Shown here: positions 26,046 through 34,073 of the stretch, piece by piece
How positions within the stretch are numbered: position 1 is the stretch's first letter
How the letters are laid out: each line of letters starts with the position of its first letter
Source of the DNA: Spirochaetales bacterium
GTDB lineage: Bacteria; Spirochaetota; Spirochaetia; DSM-2461
Length of the DNA stretch: 64,000 nucleotides
Assembly: GCA_022360655.1 (NCBI GenBank)
Contig: JAKSCK010000242.1
Coordinates: 1-64,000 of the forward strand
Reading direction: 5' to 3'
Notes under the pieces: model-generated
The model's input: the letters and a program-made list of their open reading frames with translations, nothing else
What the model was told of the DNA's origin: nothing
Database searches by the model: none
Position numbers and translations under genes: made by a program

Positions 26046-26915
26046 ATGATGGAAGCACAACTCACGCTGAACCACGCCCCCACAGTGGGAAATCGTCTCA
26101 ATGCCATGGGACTCCACATTGCTGAATTCTCTTTTCCCAATCTGTATCTGTTCCGAAAAACTCATGATTACCAGGTGATTACCACAGAACATGGAATGTT
26201 TGTCTCTGGAACAACTTATGATAAAAAACGGTATCTCATGCCTTTAGAAGGCCCAGCAACAGCAGAGGAAGGTTGTTTTGATGATCTGATGAATCTTCTT
26301 TCCACAGGCCAATGGGATTGTGTTTTTCCGGTTCCAGAAGAATGGCTCGGCTGTTTTCCTGAAAGCGAGTTTCATCGCGAATATAGTCTGGATGATTCGG
26401 ATTATCTCTTCTTCACAGAAAAATTTAAAACCTATCCTGGAAAGAAGATGCATAAAAAAAAGAATCTTCTGAATCAATTCCTCAAGAGTTATGAACCTCT
26501 TTTGGTTCCCCTCACTGATGATGTTTTTGATGATGCCAAATCCATCCTAGACATCTGGCAGGACACAACTCCCCAAGAAATTGCTGCCAGTGACTATCAT
26601 CAATGTTTGGAGGCACTCGAACTTCGAGAAAAGCTGGGACTCACTGGAGCCATGGCTTATGCCGATGGAAAACCCGCTGGTTTTCTTCTAGGCGAACCTC
26701 TCAATGAGGAAACCTACACCATTCACTTTGCCAAAGCGGATATTTCCTTGAAGGGAGTTTACCAATTTCTGTTTAGTCGATTTGCCAATGACTTCTGTCC
26801 AGATCACCTCTATATCAATCTTGAGCAGGATATGGGAAGCGAAGGGCTTCGAAAAACAAAAACCTCTTATCGTCCGGATTTGATGGCTCATAAGTATCGC
26901 ATCACTCCTCGGTGA
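26046..26915 (+). CDS. DUF2156 (GNAT-fold) protein
   Basis: A 289-residue cytoplasmic protein of the DUF2156 type, the GNAT-like fold also found in the catalytic half of lysyl-phosphatidylglycerol synthase MprF. Typical pieces are the KKMHKKKNLLNQFL basic helix, GAMAYADGKPAGFLLGE, and the C-terminal INLEQDMGSEGLRKTKTSYRP stretch, which resembles the family NxxxDlG.xGLrk motif. No membrane domain is present, so it may transfer an acyl or aminoacyl group in the cytoplasm. The exact start is uncertain by up to 7 codons. Confidence 0.75.
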   Translation: MMEAQLTLNHAPTVGNRLNAMGLHIAEFSFPNLYLFRKTHDYQVITTEHGMFVSGTTYDKKRYLMPLEGPATAEEGCFDDLMNLLSTGQWDCVFPVPEEWLGCFPESEFHREYSLDDSDYLFFTEKFKTYPGKKMHKKKNLLNQFLKSYEPLLVPLTDDVFDDAKSILDIWQDTTPQEIAASDYHQCLEALELREKLGLTGAMAYADGKPAGFLLGEPLNEETYTIHFAKADISLKGVYQFLFSRFANDFCPDHLYINLEQDMGSEGLRKTKTSYRPDLMAHKYRITPR

Positions 26916-27049
26916 AGTTGTGTTCACTGGGATTACTCACTGACGACATGGAATATTCACGGACACTCCATTCTACAGCGGTAGATTATTTGACCTAGTG
27001 TCCGGTCATGCGAGGATCGAGGCGCTTTTTCATATCTCTCCTTTTTCCT
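26916..27049 (+). other. noncoding leader to a strong terminator, possible small RNA
   Basis: The interval between the DUF2156 stop and a strong terminator is 134 bases. It contains CGGACACT (26960-26967)/AGTGTCCG (26997-27004) enclosing a small CTAC/GTAG hairpin. The distance is long for a simple 3' UTR. A small RNA ending at the terminator is possible but unproven. Confidence 0.3.
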
Positions 27050-27090
27050 GAAAGCCCTTGGCGGAGCCAAGGGCTTTCTCTTTTTTTCTC
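27050..27090 (+). terminator. strong rho-independent terminator
   Basis: GAAAGCCCTTGGC (27050-27062) and GCCAAGGGCTTTC (27066-27078) form a perfect 13-bp stem with loop GGA, followed by TCTTTTTTTCTC. It ends transcription coming from the DUF2156 side, before the lipoprotein gene. Confidence 0.9.
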
Positions 27091-27162
27091 TTGTTGCATA
27101 GTACAAGGGTTTCATTCGTTATTATTGTTGCGACAGAATAGTTTTGCTCAAGGAGACCAATC

Positions 27163-27681
27163 ATGACCAAGATACCATACATAATTTCATTCCTTCTGAT
27201 CACTCTTAGTATGATGAGTGGTTGTGTTGCCCTCCCAGATCGACTCCCCCACATGCGATATCCCATTGATGCCGTGGAATCTGGAATGGCCCAACTCAAC
27301 TATGGGTTTTATGCGGAAAATCCTGATGAAAGCTCTGCCACGCGAACCGAGGTTCGTATGGGTCGATGGGCCGAAGGGGATTTAAACGGATCTGTACGGA
27401 AGGACGCGGCCCTTATTCTTGAAAGCACAGGTGGTGGAAGTGGACGCTTTTCCTATCTTGCTGTTGTGATTGATGGAAGATCCCCCATCCCAGCCCTTTT
27501 TCTTGGAGATCGAATCAAAATCAAAGGAATTGAGATTTCCACCGATGGCATCATCACGGTTCATTGGCTTGGACGGGGAGAGAATGAGGCCATGGCTTCA
27601 GAGCCCACCATCCCTATCCAAAAAAGTTATGTGTACCACAATGAAAGCCTTTTGGAGGTGGCCACGCCCTCTTTGAATTAA
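27163..27681 (+). CDS. hypothetical lipoprotein
   Basis: A 172-residue lipoprotein. Residues 1-20 are hydrophobic and end in MMSGC, a good lipobox with Cys at about 21. The mature part looks beta-rich (GRFSYLAVVIDG, ISTDGIITVHWLGRG) and I do not recognise its family. AAGGAG lies 7 bases before the ATG. It is monocistronic, lying between a terminator and the Rrf2 promoter region. Confidence 0.7.
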   Translation: MTKIPYIISFLLITLSMMSGCVALPDRLPHMRYPIDAVESGMAQLNYGFYAENPDESSATRTEVRMGRWAEGDLNGSVRKDAALILESTGGGSGRFSYLAVVIDGRSPIPALFLGDRIKIKGIEISTDGIITVHWLGRGENEAMASEPTIPIQKSYVYHNESLLEVATPSLN

Positions 27682-27835
27682 GGACACCCCCGATTCTCTT
27701 TCAAAGGCCTTCTCCTTCATACCTCATTGGTAGGGAAGAGGAGGCCTTCCCCTTCATCACATCGTTGCTCCCACCAAATGGCCTCAAAAATTCCAAATGA
27801 ACATGAAATATTTTGCTTTTTATCAGGATTCAGGA

Positions 27836-27872
27836 TTGACCGTTTTTTCTATTTAGGTATTCTTGTACCTAA
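27836..27872 (+). promoter_or_regulatory. promoter and palindromic operator of the Rrf2-DUF1858-GTPase operon
   Basis: TTGACC (27836-27841), 16 bases, then TATTCT (27858-27863) form a sigma70-like promoter. The palindrome TTAGGTA-N6-TACCTAA (27853-27872) covers the -10 box. It would block RNA polymerase when bound, and since the first gene is an Rrf2 regulator, autorepression is the natural reading. Confidence 0.6.
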
Positions 27873-27892
27873 TTACCAATTAAGGAGTGGTC

Positions 27893-28330
27893 ATGCATAG
27901 CTTGGTGAACATTTCAGAGGGAACCTCCCTGGCCATCCATGGTTTAGGACTGATGGCTGAACGAGCACCAGAACGCCTGAATGTCCGTCAGGCCGCTGCG
28001 GAATTAGAAGCATCAGAAGCCCATCTGGCTAAAGTTTTTGGAAAGCTTCAAAAAAGTGGTCTTGTGGAATCCGTTCGTGGTCCTGCCGGAGGATTCACAT
28101 TAGCCAGAAAAGCAGAAGACATCTCATTTTTTGAGGTGTATGAAATTTTTGAAGCCCCAACCAATCCTGAAGAATGCCCCATGGGCCGGCGCCATTGTCC
28201 CTTTGGTTCCTGTTTCCTGGGTGGACGTCTTCACAAGGTGGTGAGGGGTCTTCTGGATGTGATGACCAGTACCAGCATTGCGGATTTAGGCAACTCCATC
28301 ACCCGCCCCAATCCCTCTCACTCCCAATAG
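27893..28330 (+). CDS. Rrf2-family FeS-type regulator
   Basis: A 145-residue winged-helix regulator. The recognition region ends SVRGPAGGFTLAR and cysteines at 95, 102 and 107 match the IscR/NsrR cluster-ligand spacing. AAGGAG places the start at the ATG 27893 rather than the in-frame GTG at 27887. It heads a five-gene operon with a palindrome over its -10. It probably senses FeS status, NO or redox and controls the operon; which signal cannot be read. Confidence 0.85.
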   Translation: MHSLVNISEGTSLAIHGLGLMAERAPERLNVRQAAAELEASEAHLAKVFGKLQKSGLVESVRGPAGGFTLARKAEDISFFEVYEIFEAPTNPEECPMGRRHCPFGSCFLGGRLHKVVRGLLDVMTSTSIADLGNSITRPNPSHSQ

Positions 28331-28342
28331 AAGGAGAGTTTT

Positions 28343-29569
28343 ATGATTAATCCCGAGAGTACCCTTCTCGATATTATTGAATCCTATCCACAAACCATTG
28401 CGGTCTTTGTGTCCAATGGATTCCCTCAGATGGCTGATGCAGAAAAACGCCAGGCTTTTGCCGGTAGTGTGTCCCTTTCTGATGCCCTCTTGCTCAAGCA
28501 AATGGATGAAGAGGCATTCTTACGCCTTCTGAATGAGGCCATTCAGGACAGTGAGTCCTCTGATGCAACTCTAAGTGGCTCCTCATCTTCCATGAATCAG
28601 ACTGGATTAGAAGTGGTGGGACTCCTCCCCTGTCCGGTCCGTCTTCCTCTCTTAGATTCCTGGAATGACTTCTTAAAGGAAAGACAGAACGACGGAGCCG
28701 TGCCCATTCAACATGAATTGCGTGCCGCCTCCATGGGAGTGGAATGGGTGGAAGAACATATCGATGGAATCCAATCTCCAGAATCCCTTCCCGATTTGTT
28801 CATTTCTGCTGGATTTGATTTGTTCTTTGATGCCGATGGCATTGGAAAATTCCGCAATGAGGGAGTGTTTACCAACCTGGTGGAGTGGACAGAGGAAAAT
28901 CCAAACTTCATCAATGACAGTCTGAGAGATCCACAAGGCTGTTATTCGGTGATTGCGACGGTTCCAGCGGTCTTTTTGGTGAACACAAAGGAATTGAATG
29001 GACGTCCGATACCAAGAACGTGGGAAGATGTTCTTCATTCTCAGTTTGCCCAGAGTGTCTCCCTCCCAGTAGGAGACTTTGACTTGTTCAATGGAATTCT
29101 TCTCAACATTCATAAGATGTACGGAGAAGGTGGAGTTCGGGCTCTGGGACGAAGTCTTTGTGAATCCATGCATCCTTCCCAAATGGTGAAAAGCGACCGC
29201 CGGGCTAAAGATAAGCCAGCCATCACCATCATGCCCTACTTCTTCACAAAGATGGTTCGCCCTGGAGGCGATCTAGAAGCAGTATGGCCCGAGGATGGCG
29301 CCATCATCAGCCCCATTTTTATGCTGGCTAAAAAGGAAAAAGCCCAGGAACTTCAACCAGTTGTGAATTTCTTTGCCTCCAAAGAAACCGGAGAACTCTT
29401 GGCTCATCAAGGCCTGTTCCCCAGTGCTCACCCTGAAGTGGACAACCGCTTGGGAGAAAAACCGTTCTTGTGGTTAGGCTGGGATGAAATTGCTAAAGGT
29501 GACATCAAAGAGCGCATTACTCTCTGCGAAAAACTCTTTGAAGAATCCTCCCAAGGAGTGCATTCATGA
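28343..29569 (+). CDS. cytoplasmic solute-binding-like protein with DUF1858-like N-terminus
   Basis: A 408-residue protein. Residues 1-65 (TLLDIIESYPQTIAVFVSNGF...LNEAI) resemble DUF1858, a small helical domain found alone or in proteins tied to redox and FeS chemistry. A Ser-rich linker (70-85) leads to a periplasmic-binding-protein fold from about 88 (VVGLLPCPVRLPLLDSW), closest in style to iron-type binding proteins (AfuA/SBP_bac_6). There is no signal peptide, which is very unusual for this fold. GGAG precedes the ATG. It is joined by ATGA overlap to a HypB-like GTPase. Confidence 0.75.
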   Translation: MINPESTLLDIIESYPQTIAVFVSNGFPQMADAEKRQAFAGSVSLSDALLLKQMDEEAFLRLLNEAIQDSESSDATLSGSSSSMNQTGLEVVGLLPCPVRLPLLDSWNDFLKERQNDGAVPIQHELRAASMGVEWVEEHIDGIQSPESLPDLFISAGFDLFFDADGIGKFRNEGVFTNLVEWTEENPNFINDSLRDPQGCYSVIATVPAVFLVNTKELNGRPIPRTWEDVLHSQFAQSVSLPVGDFDLFNGILLNIHKMYGEGGVRALGRSLCESMHPSQMVKSDRRAKDKPAITIMPYFFTKMVRPGGDLEAVWPEDGAIISPIFMLAKKEKAQELQPVVNFFASKETGELLAHQGLFPSAHPEVDNRLGEKPFLWLGWDEIAKGDIKERITLCEKLFEESSQGVHS

Positions 29570-30264
29570 ATCTTGTCACCATATCCGGTCCTCCGTCCTC
29601 CGGAAAAACAGCCGTTATTCTCAAAACGGCGGCCTCTCTCAAAGACCGAGGCCTTAAAGTGGGCGTAGTGAAGTTTGACTGCCTTCATACTGATGATGAT
29701 GTTCTTTACGCCAAGGCCGGGATTCCGGTGCAGAAAGGCCTTTCTGGGGCCATGTGCCCAGACCATTACTTTGTCAGCAACATTGAGGAAGTGGTGCAAT
29801 GGGGACGAGCCGAGGGTTTTGATTTACTCATCAGTGAATCCGCCGGGCTCTGTAACCGGTGTTCTCCTTATGTGAAAGAAATCAAAGCCATTTGTGTCAT
29901 TGATAATCTGAGTGGAGTCAACACTCCAAAAAAGATTGGCCCAATGCTGAAATCTGCTGACATCGTGGCCATCACCAAGGGCGATATTGTGAGCCAGGCT
30001 GAACGGGAAGTGTTTGCCTCCCGGGTGAACATGGTGAACCCCAAAGCCATCATCCTGCATATCAACGGCCTTACCGGTCAGGGAAGTTATGAACTTGGAA
30101 CGCTCTTAGCCGATAATCCCCGAGAAGTTGAAACCCTTGTAGGGGAACAACTCCGATTCACCATGCCCTCGGCTCTGTGTTCCTACTGCTTAGGAGAAAC
30201 ACGGATTGGAGAAAGTTATCAGATGGGCAATGTGCGTAAGATGAACCTGGAGGATAACTCATGA
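29566..30264 (+). CDS. HypB/UreG-like SIMIBI GTPase
   Basis: A 232-residue cytoplasmic P-loop protein. Walker A is GPPSSGKT (8-15); a switch-like KFDCLHTDDD (36-45) follows; ESAGLCNRCSP (91-101) stands where HypB has ENVGNLVCP; TKGD (137-140) is the guanine-specificity motif. Extra cysteine pairs Cys96/Cys99 and Cys205/Cys208 could bind a metal or FeS cluster. HypB and UreG load nickel into enzymes, so a metal or cluster delivery role is inferred. It overlaps both neighbours by 4 bases. Confidence 0.75.
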   Translation: MNLVTISGPPSSGKTAVILKTAASLKDRGLKVGVVKFDCLHTDDDVLYAKAGIPVQKGLSGAMCPDHYFVSNIEEVVQWGRAEGFDLLISESAGLCNRCSPYVKEIKAICVIDNLSGVNTPKKIGPMLKSADIVAITKGDIVSQAEREVFASRVNMVNPKAIILHINGLTGQGSYELGTLLADNPREVETLVGEQLRFTMPSALCSYCLGETRIGESYQMGNVRKMNLEDNS

Positions 30265-31283
30265 TGAGCCCTGAGATTCTTGGACAACGAACCATTGCCG
30301 AAATCACCGGAGATTATCCGTTCTTTTCCTCGTTTTTGAAGGACAATAACTTGGATGTTCAGGGGAATGAAACATCCTCCTTTTCCGATTTCCTGTCCTC
30401 TCTAGGGGAAGACTTTCAGGAAGAAAAAGGCATTGAACCGGGTCAGGTGATGGAACAGGCCGCCTCCTACATCCAGCAGATGCTGGAGTTCTTGGGGCAA
30501 GAGGATCAGGTACGCTCCCTCACCATACTTCCTGGAACAGATAAATCCGGAACGCCAGAAGGCTTTGATCGTTTTACCGTCCGTCCTGGTGAAACGGTTT
30601 CCATAGTGGGACCAACAGGTAGTGGAAAAAGCAGCCTTCTTGGAGACATTGAATGGGTGGCTCAGTCCGATACCCCAACGGGACGGCAAATTCTGATCAA
30701 TGGTGAAGTGCCTGACACATCCTGGCGCTTTTCCACTTCCAAGAAACTGGTGGCCCAGCTTTCTCAAAACATGAACTTTGTGATGGACTTGAACGTGCGA
30801 GAGTTTGTGTCACTTCATGCGGAAAGTCGATTGGTGGCCAATCCAGAAGAAGTGGTGGAACGGGTGATTGAGGCCGCAAATGATTTGGCTGGAGAACAGT
30901 TTTCCCCAGAAGCTCCTATCACCAGCCTTTCCGGTGGTCAATCTCGCGCTCTCATGATTGCAGACACAGCCATACTTAGCCGTTCTCCCATCATCCTCAT
31001 TGATGAGATTGAGAATGCTGGAATTGATAGAAAGAAAGCCCTGAGTTTGCTTCTTACGGAAGAAAAAATTGTGCTTATGGCCACCCATGACCCCATTCTG
31101 GCCCTGATGGCAGACCGCCGCATTGTGATTGGAAATGGGGGAATTGTCCGTGTGACACAAACCACCGATGAAGAACGAGCTTTGCTTGGTACCTTAGAAG
31201 AATTGGATCAAACCTTATTGGGTTACCGCTCCCGCTTAAGAGCTGGTGAATCCCTTGCCCCCCCAAAGAACAAAGGAGAATAG
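30261..31283 (+). CDS. soluble ABC ATPase with DUF1858/ScdA_N-like N-terminus
   Basis: A 340-residue protein. Residues 8-50 (RTIAEITGDYPFFSSFLKDNNLD) look like the small helical DUF1858 or ScdA-N (RIC) domain. The ABC ATPase part has Walker A GPTGSGKSS (117-125), signature LSGGQSRA (223-230), Walker B IILIDEIE (244-251) and switch His in ATHDP. There is no membrane segment and no permease in the operon, so it is not an ordinary transporter ATPase; SufC is a precedent for a soluble one. The alternative start at 30264 changes one residue. Confidence 0.78.
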   Translation: MMSPEILGQRTIAEITGDYPFFSSFLKDNNLDVQGNETSSFSDFLSSLGEDFQEEKGIEPGQVMEQAASYIQQMLEFLGQEDQVRSLTILPGTDKSGTPEGFDRFTVRPGETVSIVGPTGSGKSSLLGDIEWVAQSDTPTGRQILINGEVPDTSWRFSTSKKLVAQLSQNMNFVMDLNVREFVSLHAESRLVANPEEVVERVIEAANDLAGEQFSPEAPITSLSGGQSRALMIADTAILSRSPIILIDEIENAGIDRKKALSLLLTEEKIVLMATHDPILALMADRRIVIGNGGIVRVTQTTDEERALLGTLEELDQTLLGYRSRLRAGESLAPPKNKGE

Positions 31284-31284
31284 T

Positions 31285-31527
31285 ATGCACGAAGGATGCA
31301 GCGGCAGCTTTGAAGATGGCCGTGGTGTTGTGGACAAGATTCGAATGATGGGATTTGCCTCCCAGCCTCTTCCCATGCCTATGGATGTTGATTGTCGGGA
31401 TTGCGGTGAGACGTTCAGCATGGAACTGTTTGAAACCGCATGTCCCGCTTGTGGATCGGTGCATGGAGTCACCCCTTGCCATGCCTTTGATCCGGCAAAT
31501 GTGGCTTCAGCCGGCAAGGGGTATTAA
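31285..31527 (+). CDS. zinc-ribbon miniprotein
   Basis: An 80-residue protein with CRDC (37-40) and CPAC (53-56), forming a likely rubredoxin-like zinc or iron knuckle, plus Cys5 and Cys65. GGAG lies 7 bases before the ATG and the gene begins one base after the ABC ATPase stop. It is the last gene of the operon. The CxxC pairs resemble the HypA-type zinc domain that partners HypB, which fits a GTPase-partner role. That link is inference. Confidence 0.7.
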   Translation: MHEGCSGSFEDGRGVVDKIRMMGFASQPLPMPMDVDCRDCGETFSMELFETACPACGSVHGVTPCHAFDPANVASAGKGY

Positions 31528-31564
31528 ACCAAAATTGGGAATGGTTCACTGTATCCTATGCGAT

Positions 31565-32266
31565 TCACAGTGAACTGTTGCGGTCACCCCGAGGGGAACG
31601 AGGGGTCGATCTAGAACCGTCTTCTTCGATTTGTTGAATATCCAATTCCAGTTTATCAAATGGGACGGAACTCAAGCGAACCGGCGGAGCCGTGAGTCGG
31701 AACACCTGGTGCCCAAGGGCACGAACCGTGGCGTAGTCATGGGAAACCAACACAACGGTTTGGCCCTCCAGGTGCTGACGGAGAAACTGGGCGACACGCT
31801 CCCGCAATTCGGGATGAAGAGAGGAGAGGGGTTCATCCAGAAGGAGAATCTGATGAGGAGCCAGGAGAGCACGAGCCAGTGCACATCTCTGAGCCATTCC
31901 CCCACTCACCTGGGATGGCCGAAGAGCAAGAGCATCCCCCATTTCCAGGGTTTGAAGCAGTTGCCGTCCTTGTTCCATTTTTTCACTCTTGGATAACTGT
32001 GGACTCATGGCATAGATGGCATTTTCCAGCATACTGAGCCAGGGAAGTAGCCGAGGTTCCTGAAAAACATAGGACACAGGTTGAGGAACGGAGAGTTGTC
32101 CTTTTTGTGCGGTGAGCAATCCAGCCAACAGATTTAAAAGAGAGGATTTTCCACATCCTGAGGGACCAATAAAGCAGGTGGTTTGTCCCTTTGGGATTTC
32201 GAGAGTCAGGTTATCAAAAAGGGTTTGATTGCCAAAAGAAAGATGAAGGGATTCAAGAGCGGGCAT
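31565..32266 (-). CDS. ABC transporter ATPase, SsuB/TauB type
   Basis: A 233-residue ATPase of the nitrate/sulfonate/taurine importer group. Walker A GPSGCGKSS, Q-loop VFQEPRLLPW, signature VSGGMAQRCALARAL, Walker B LLLDEPLS and switch VSHDY are all present. The start at 32266 begins MPALESLHLSFG and overlaps the permease stop by 14 bases; a longer frame from 32401 is the permease sequence read out of frame. The last 16 codons read straight through a TCGACCCC hairpin before reaching the TGA. Confidence 0.88.
   Translation of the reverse strand: MPALESLHLSFGNQTLFDNLTLEIPKGQTTCFIGPSGCGKSSLLNLLAGLLTAQKGQLSVPQPVSYVFQEPRLLPWLSMLENAIYAMSPQLSKSEKMEQGRQLLQTLEMGDALALRPSQVSGGMAQRCALARALLAPHQILLLDEPLSSLHPELRERVAQFLRQHLEGQTVVLVSHDYATVRALGHQVFRLTAPPVRLSSVPFDKLELDIQQIEEDGSRSTPRSPRGDRNSSL
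31584..31609 (-). repeat. TCGACCCC-type hairpin overlapping the ATPase 3' end
   Basis: On the minus strand GATCGACCCC opens and GGGGTGACC closes a GC-rich palindromic stretch. It lies inside the final codons of the ATPase gene, unlike its siblings, which lie after stops. Confidence 0.5.
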
Positions 32267-33017
32267 GGCTAACCTCCCCACGATGTTTAAGAGCCGCCAA
32301 AAGAAGATCCAAGCCTGCTGTAAGAACCACCACCACCAAGGACCATGCAAACACCCCAGCGGTGTTGAGACTGGCTCGTTCGACTTGAAACATGGTGCCA
32401 ATTCCTGTTCCTGGCTGACTAAGAACCTCTGCCGCCACCACCACTTTCATGGAGAGTCCAATTCCTGAAGCGATTCCCGCTGTCAACTGGGGACGCAGAG
32501 AGGGAAGGAGGAAGCGACGCAGAGTGGTAAACAAAGGAATATGGAACACCCGGTGCATCTGGATTAATCCTTGATCGAGATGATGAACACCCGAGAGCAC
32601 AGCACTGTAAAGTACAGGAAAAACAATGAGAGTGGTGACAAACACCACGGCTGTTTCGGAGTCAAACCAAATCACAGAAAGAAGAATCACACCCATGGTT
32701 GGAACGGCCTTCATCACGGTCACCAGAGGTTTGAGAGCCTCTTCCAAGGCTTGAATGAATCCCGCTCCCATTCCCAGAGCCAGGGCCAAGACCAGATTGG
32801 ATGAGAAGGAAAGAGCCACTCGACGCAGGGTGGCTGCTATGGCTTCCCAAGTGGACCATTGGCTGCTCATGGTTCCCAAATAGGCCAAAGTACGCAGGGG
32901 GCCGGGCAGCACGATGTCCCGATCCACAAGGTGGGCCACCAAGGCCCAGAGAAGGATGGCCACTGTGGCCGAAGCCACAGCCCACCGCCGCCGACTAGGG
33001 GAGGTAGAAGGCATCAT
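32253..33017 (-). CDS. ABC transporter permease, SsuC/TauC type
   Basis: A 254-residue inner-membrane permease with five or six hydrophobic segments. The ATPase-docking loop region (TLRRFLLPSLRPQLTAGI) matches the family. The start at 33017 (MMPSTSPSRRRW) gives the usual length and overlaps the binding-protein stop by 23 bases. It works with the ATPase and binding protein on either side. Substrate unknown. Confidence 0.85.
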   Translation of the reverse strand: MMPSTSPSRRRWAVASATVAILLWALVAHLVDRDIVLPGPLRTLAYLGTMSSQWSTWEAIAATLRRVALSFSSNLVLALALGMGAGFIQALEEALKPLVTVMKAVPTMGVILLSVIWFDSETAVVFVTTLIVFPVLYSAVLSGVHHLDQGLIQMHRVFHIPLFTTLRRFLLPSLRPQLTAGIASGIGLSMKVVVAAEVLSQPGTGIGTMFQVERASLNTAGVFAWSLVVVVLTAGLDLLLAALKHRGEVSHARS

Positions 33018-33945
33018 TGGGGAGTGATCCACCAACGGTCTTTGCATCAAAATCAAAGAGAACCTGATAGTAGGCATCCAGGGCCTCACGGGCCTGTGCT
33101 GCAGGAACAAATCGAAGATTCACACGGGGGATGGCCTGGCTCATCAAATTGGCATTCAGTTCTGGAGCCAAGGAGGCAATGGCAGCACCGGCATCCTGGG
33201 GGCGCGCATTGGCTTGCTCTAAAGCCTCAGAAATGGCTGCAACAACTTCTTGAGTGGTTTCAGGATGGTCTTCTGCAAAGCGGGAGGACACCACAAGGGA
33301 GGCCTGGGGATAGGAAAAACCATAGAGCTTGGTCCATTCCTCCTGCAAATCAAGAGCCACCGTCGTTTGTGGCTTCTTGCTCATCACGGCTGTGAGCATG
33401 GGTTCGGGCATCATGGAGGCACCGCTTTTCCCTGCAATAAAAGCAGGAGCGAGTTCTGTGGCTGATGTGACGTAATTGAGGGTAAAATCTTCACCAGGAA
33501 TCAGTCCATTTTCCGTGGCAAGGTGACGCAGCAAAATATCGGGAGAAAGACCACGTCCAATCATGCTCACGTCTTGACCTTTGAGGGCATTCCAACCCTC
33601 CTCTTCTCCTGGAACCACCACGTAAAGAAGGCCCCAAATCACCGGACCAGCCATGCGGACATCCGCCCCTTTTGCCGAAAGAATAGCCGCCAAGTTGCTG
33701 GGAATCACAGCAAAATCGGCTTCACCTGAGATGATTCTTGATGCAAGAAGATCTGCAGATTTGATGACTTCAATCTCTGCTTCCGGTCCATCATAGAGGG
33801 CCACCGAAGCCAACGTGGCTCCGGTGGGAACAATAATTTTTGGACTTTGAGAGGAAATGTTTTCCTTATCGGCTTCACCATTGGCCCATGCCATGGTGGC
33901 CAAGGTCACCATGAGGGTTAAGAACAAGATTTTTATGTGTTTCAT
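32995..33945 (-). CDS. NMT1/SsuA-type substrate-binding protein
   Basis: A 316-residue exported binding protein. The signal peptide at about 1-21 ends in MAWANG, again the spirochaete-like ANG end. The mature region carries SADLLASRIISGEADFAVIPSNLAAIL, typical of the NMT1/Thi5/SsuA fold used for sulfonates, nitrate, thiamine precursors and riboflavin. No ligand can be assigned. A TATGAT box lies 6 bases before the ATG; the only Shine-Dalgarno-like word is a weak GAG. The gene is followed closely by its permease and ATPase. Confidence 0.85.
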   Translation of the reverse strand: MKHIKILFLTLMVTLATMAWANGEADKENISSQSPKIIVPTGATLASVALYDGPEAEIEVIKSADLLASRIISGEADFAVIPSNLAAILSAKGADVRMAGPVIWGLLYVVVPGEEEGWNALKGQDVSMIGRGLSPDILLRHLATENGLIPGEDFTLNYVTSATELAPAFIAGKSGASMMPEPMLTAVMSKKPQTTVALDLQEEWTKLYGFSYPQASLVVSSRFAEDHPETTQEVVAAISEALEQANARPQDAGAAIASLAPELNANLMSQAIPRVNLRFVPAAQAREALDAYYQVLFDFDAKTVGGSLPNDAFYLP

Positions 33946-34073
33946 GATCTCATCATACTCGAAGAAGAAAGTTTCGCCTTCCCACTTCAAGAAGCTTTAC
34001 CAATCCAGCCAAGGAAAACAGATGGACGTTCTGGTTTGCTCAGCCCCCATCCAGGCCAGAACAAAACGATGGG

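Noticed and set aside
25412-26140. A 242-codon minus-strand open frame upstream of and overlapping nifS
   Set aside because: It overlaps the well-supported nifS and DUF2156 starts, has no family-like sequence, and its 3' part is nifS read in another frame.
32267-32401. A Trp-rich 45-residue N-terminal extension of the SsuB-like ATPase
   Set aside because: It is the permease gene read in another frame, and the family N-terminus starts at 32266.
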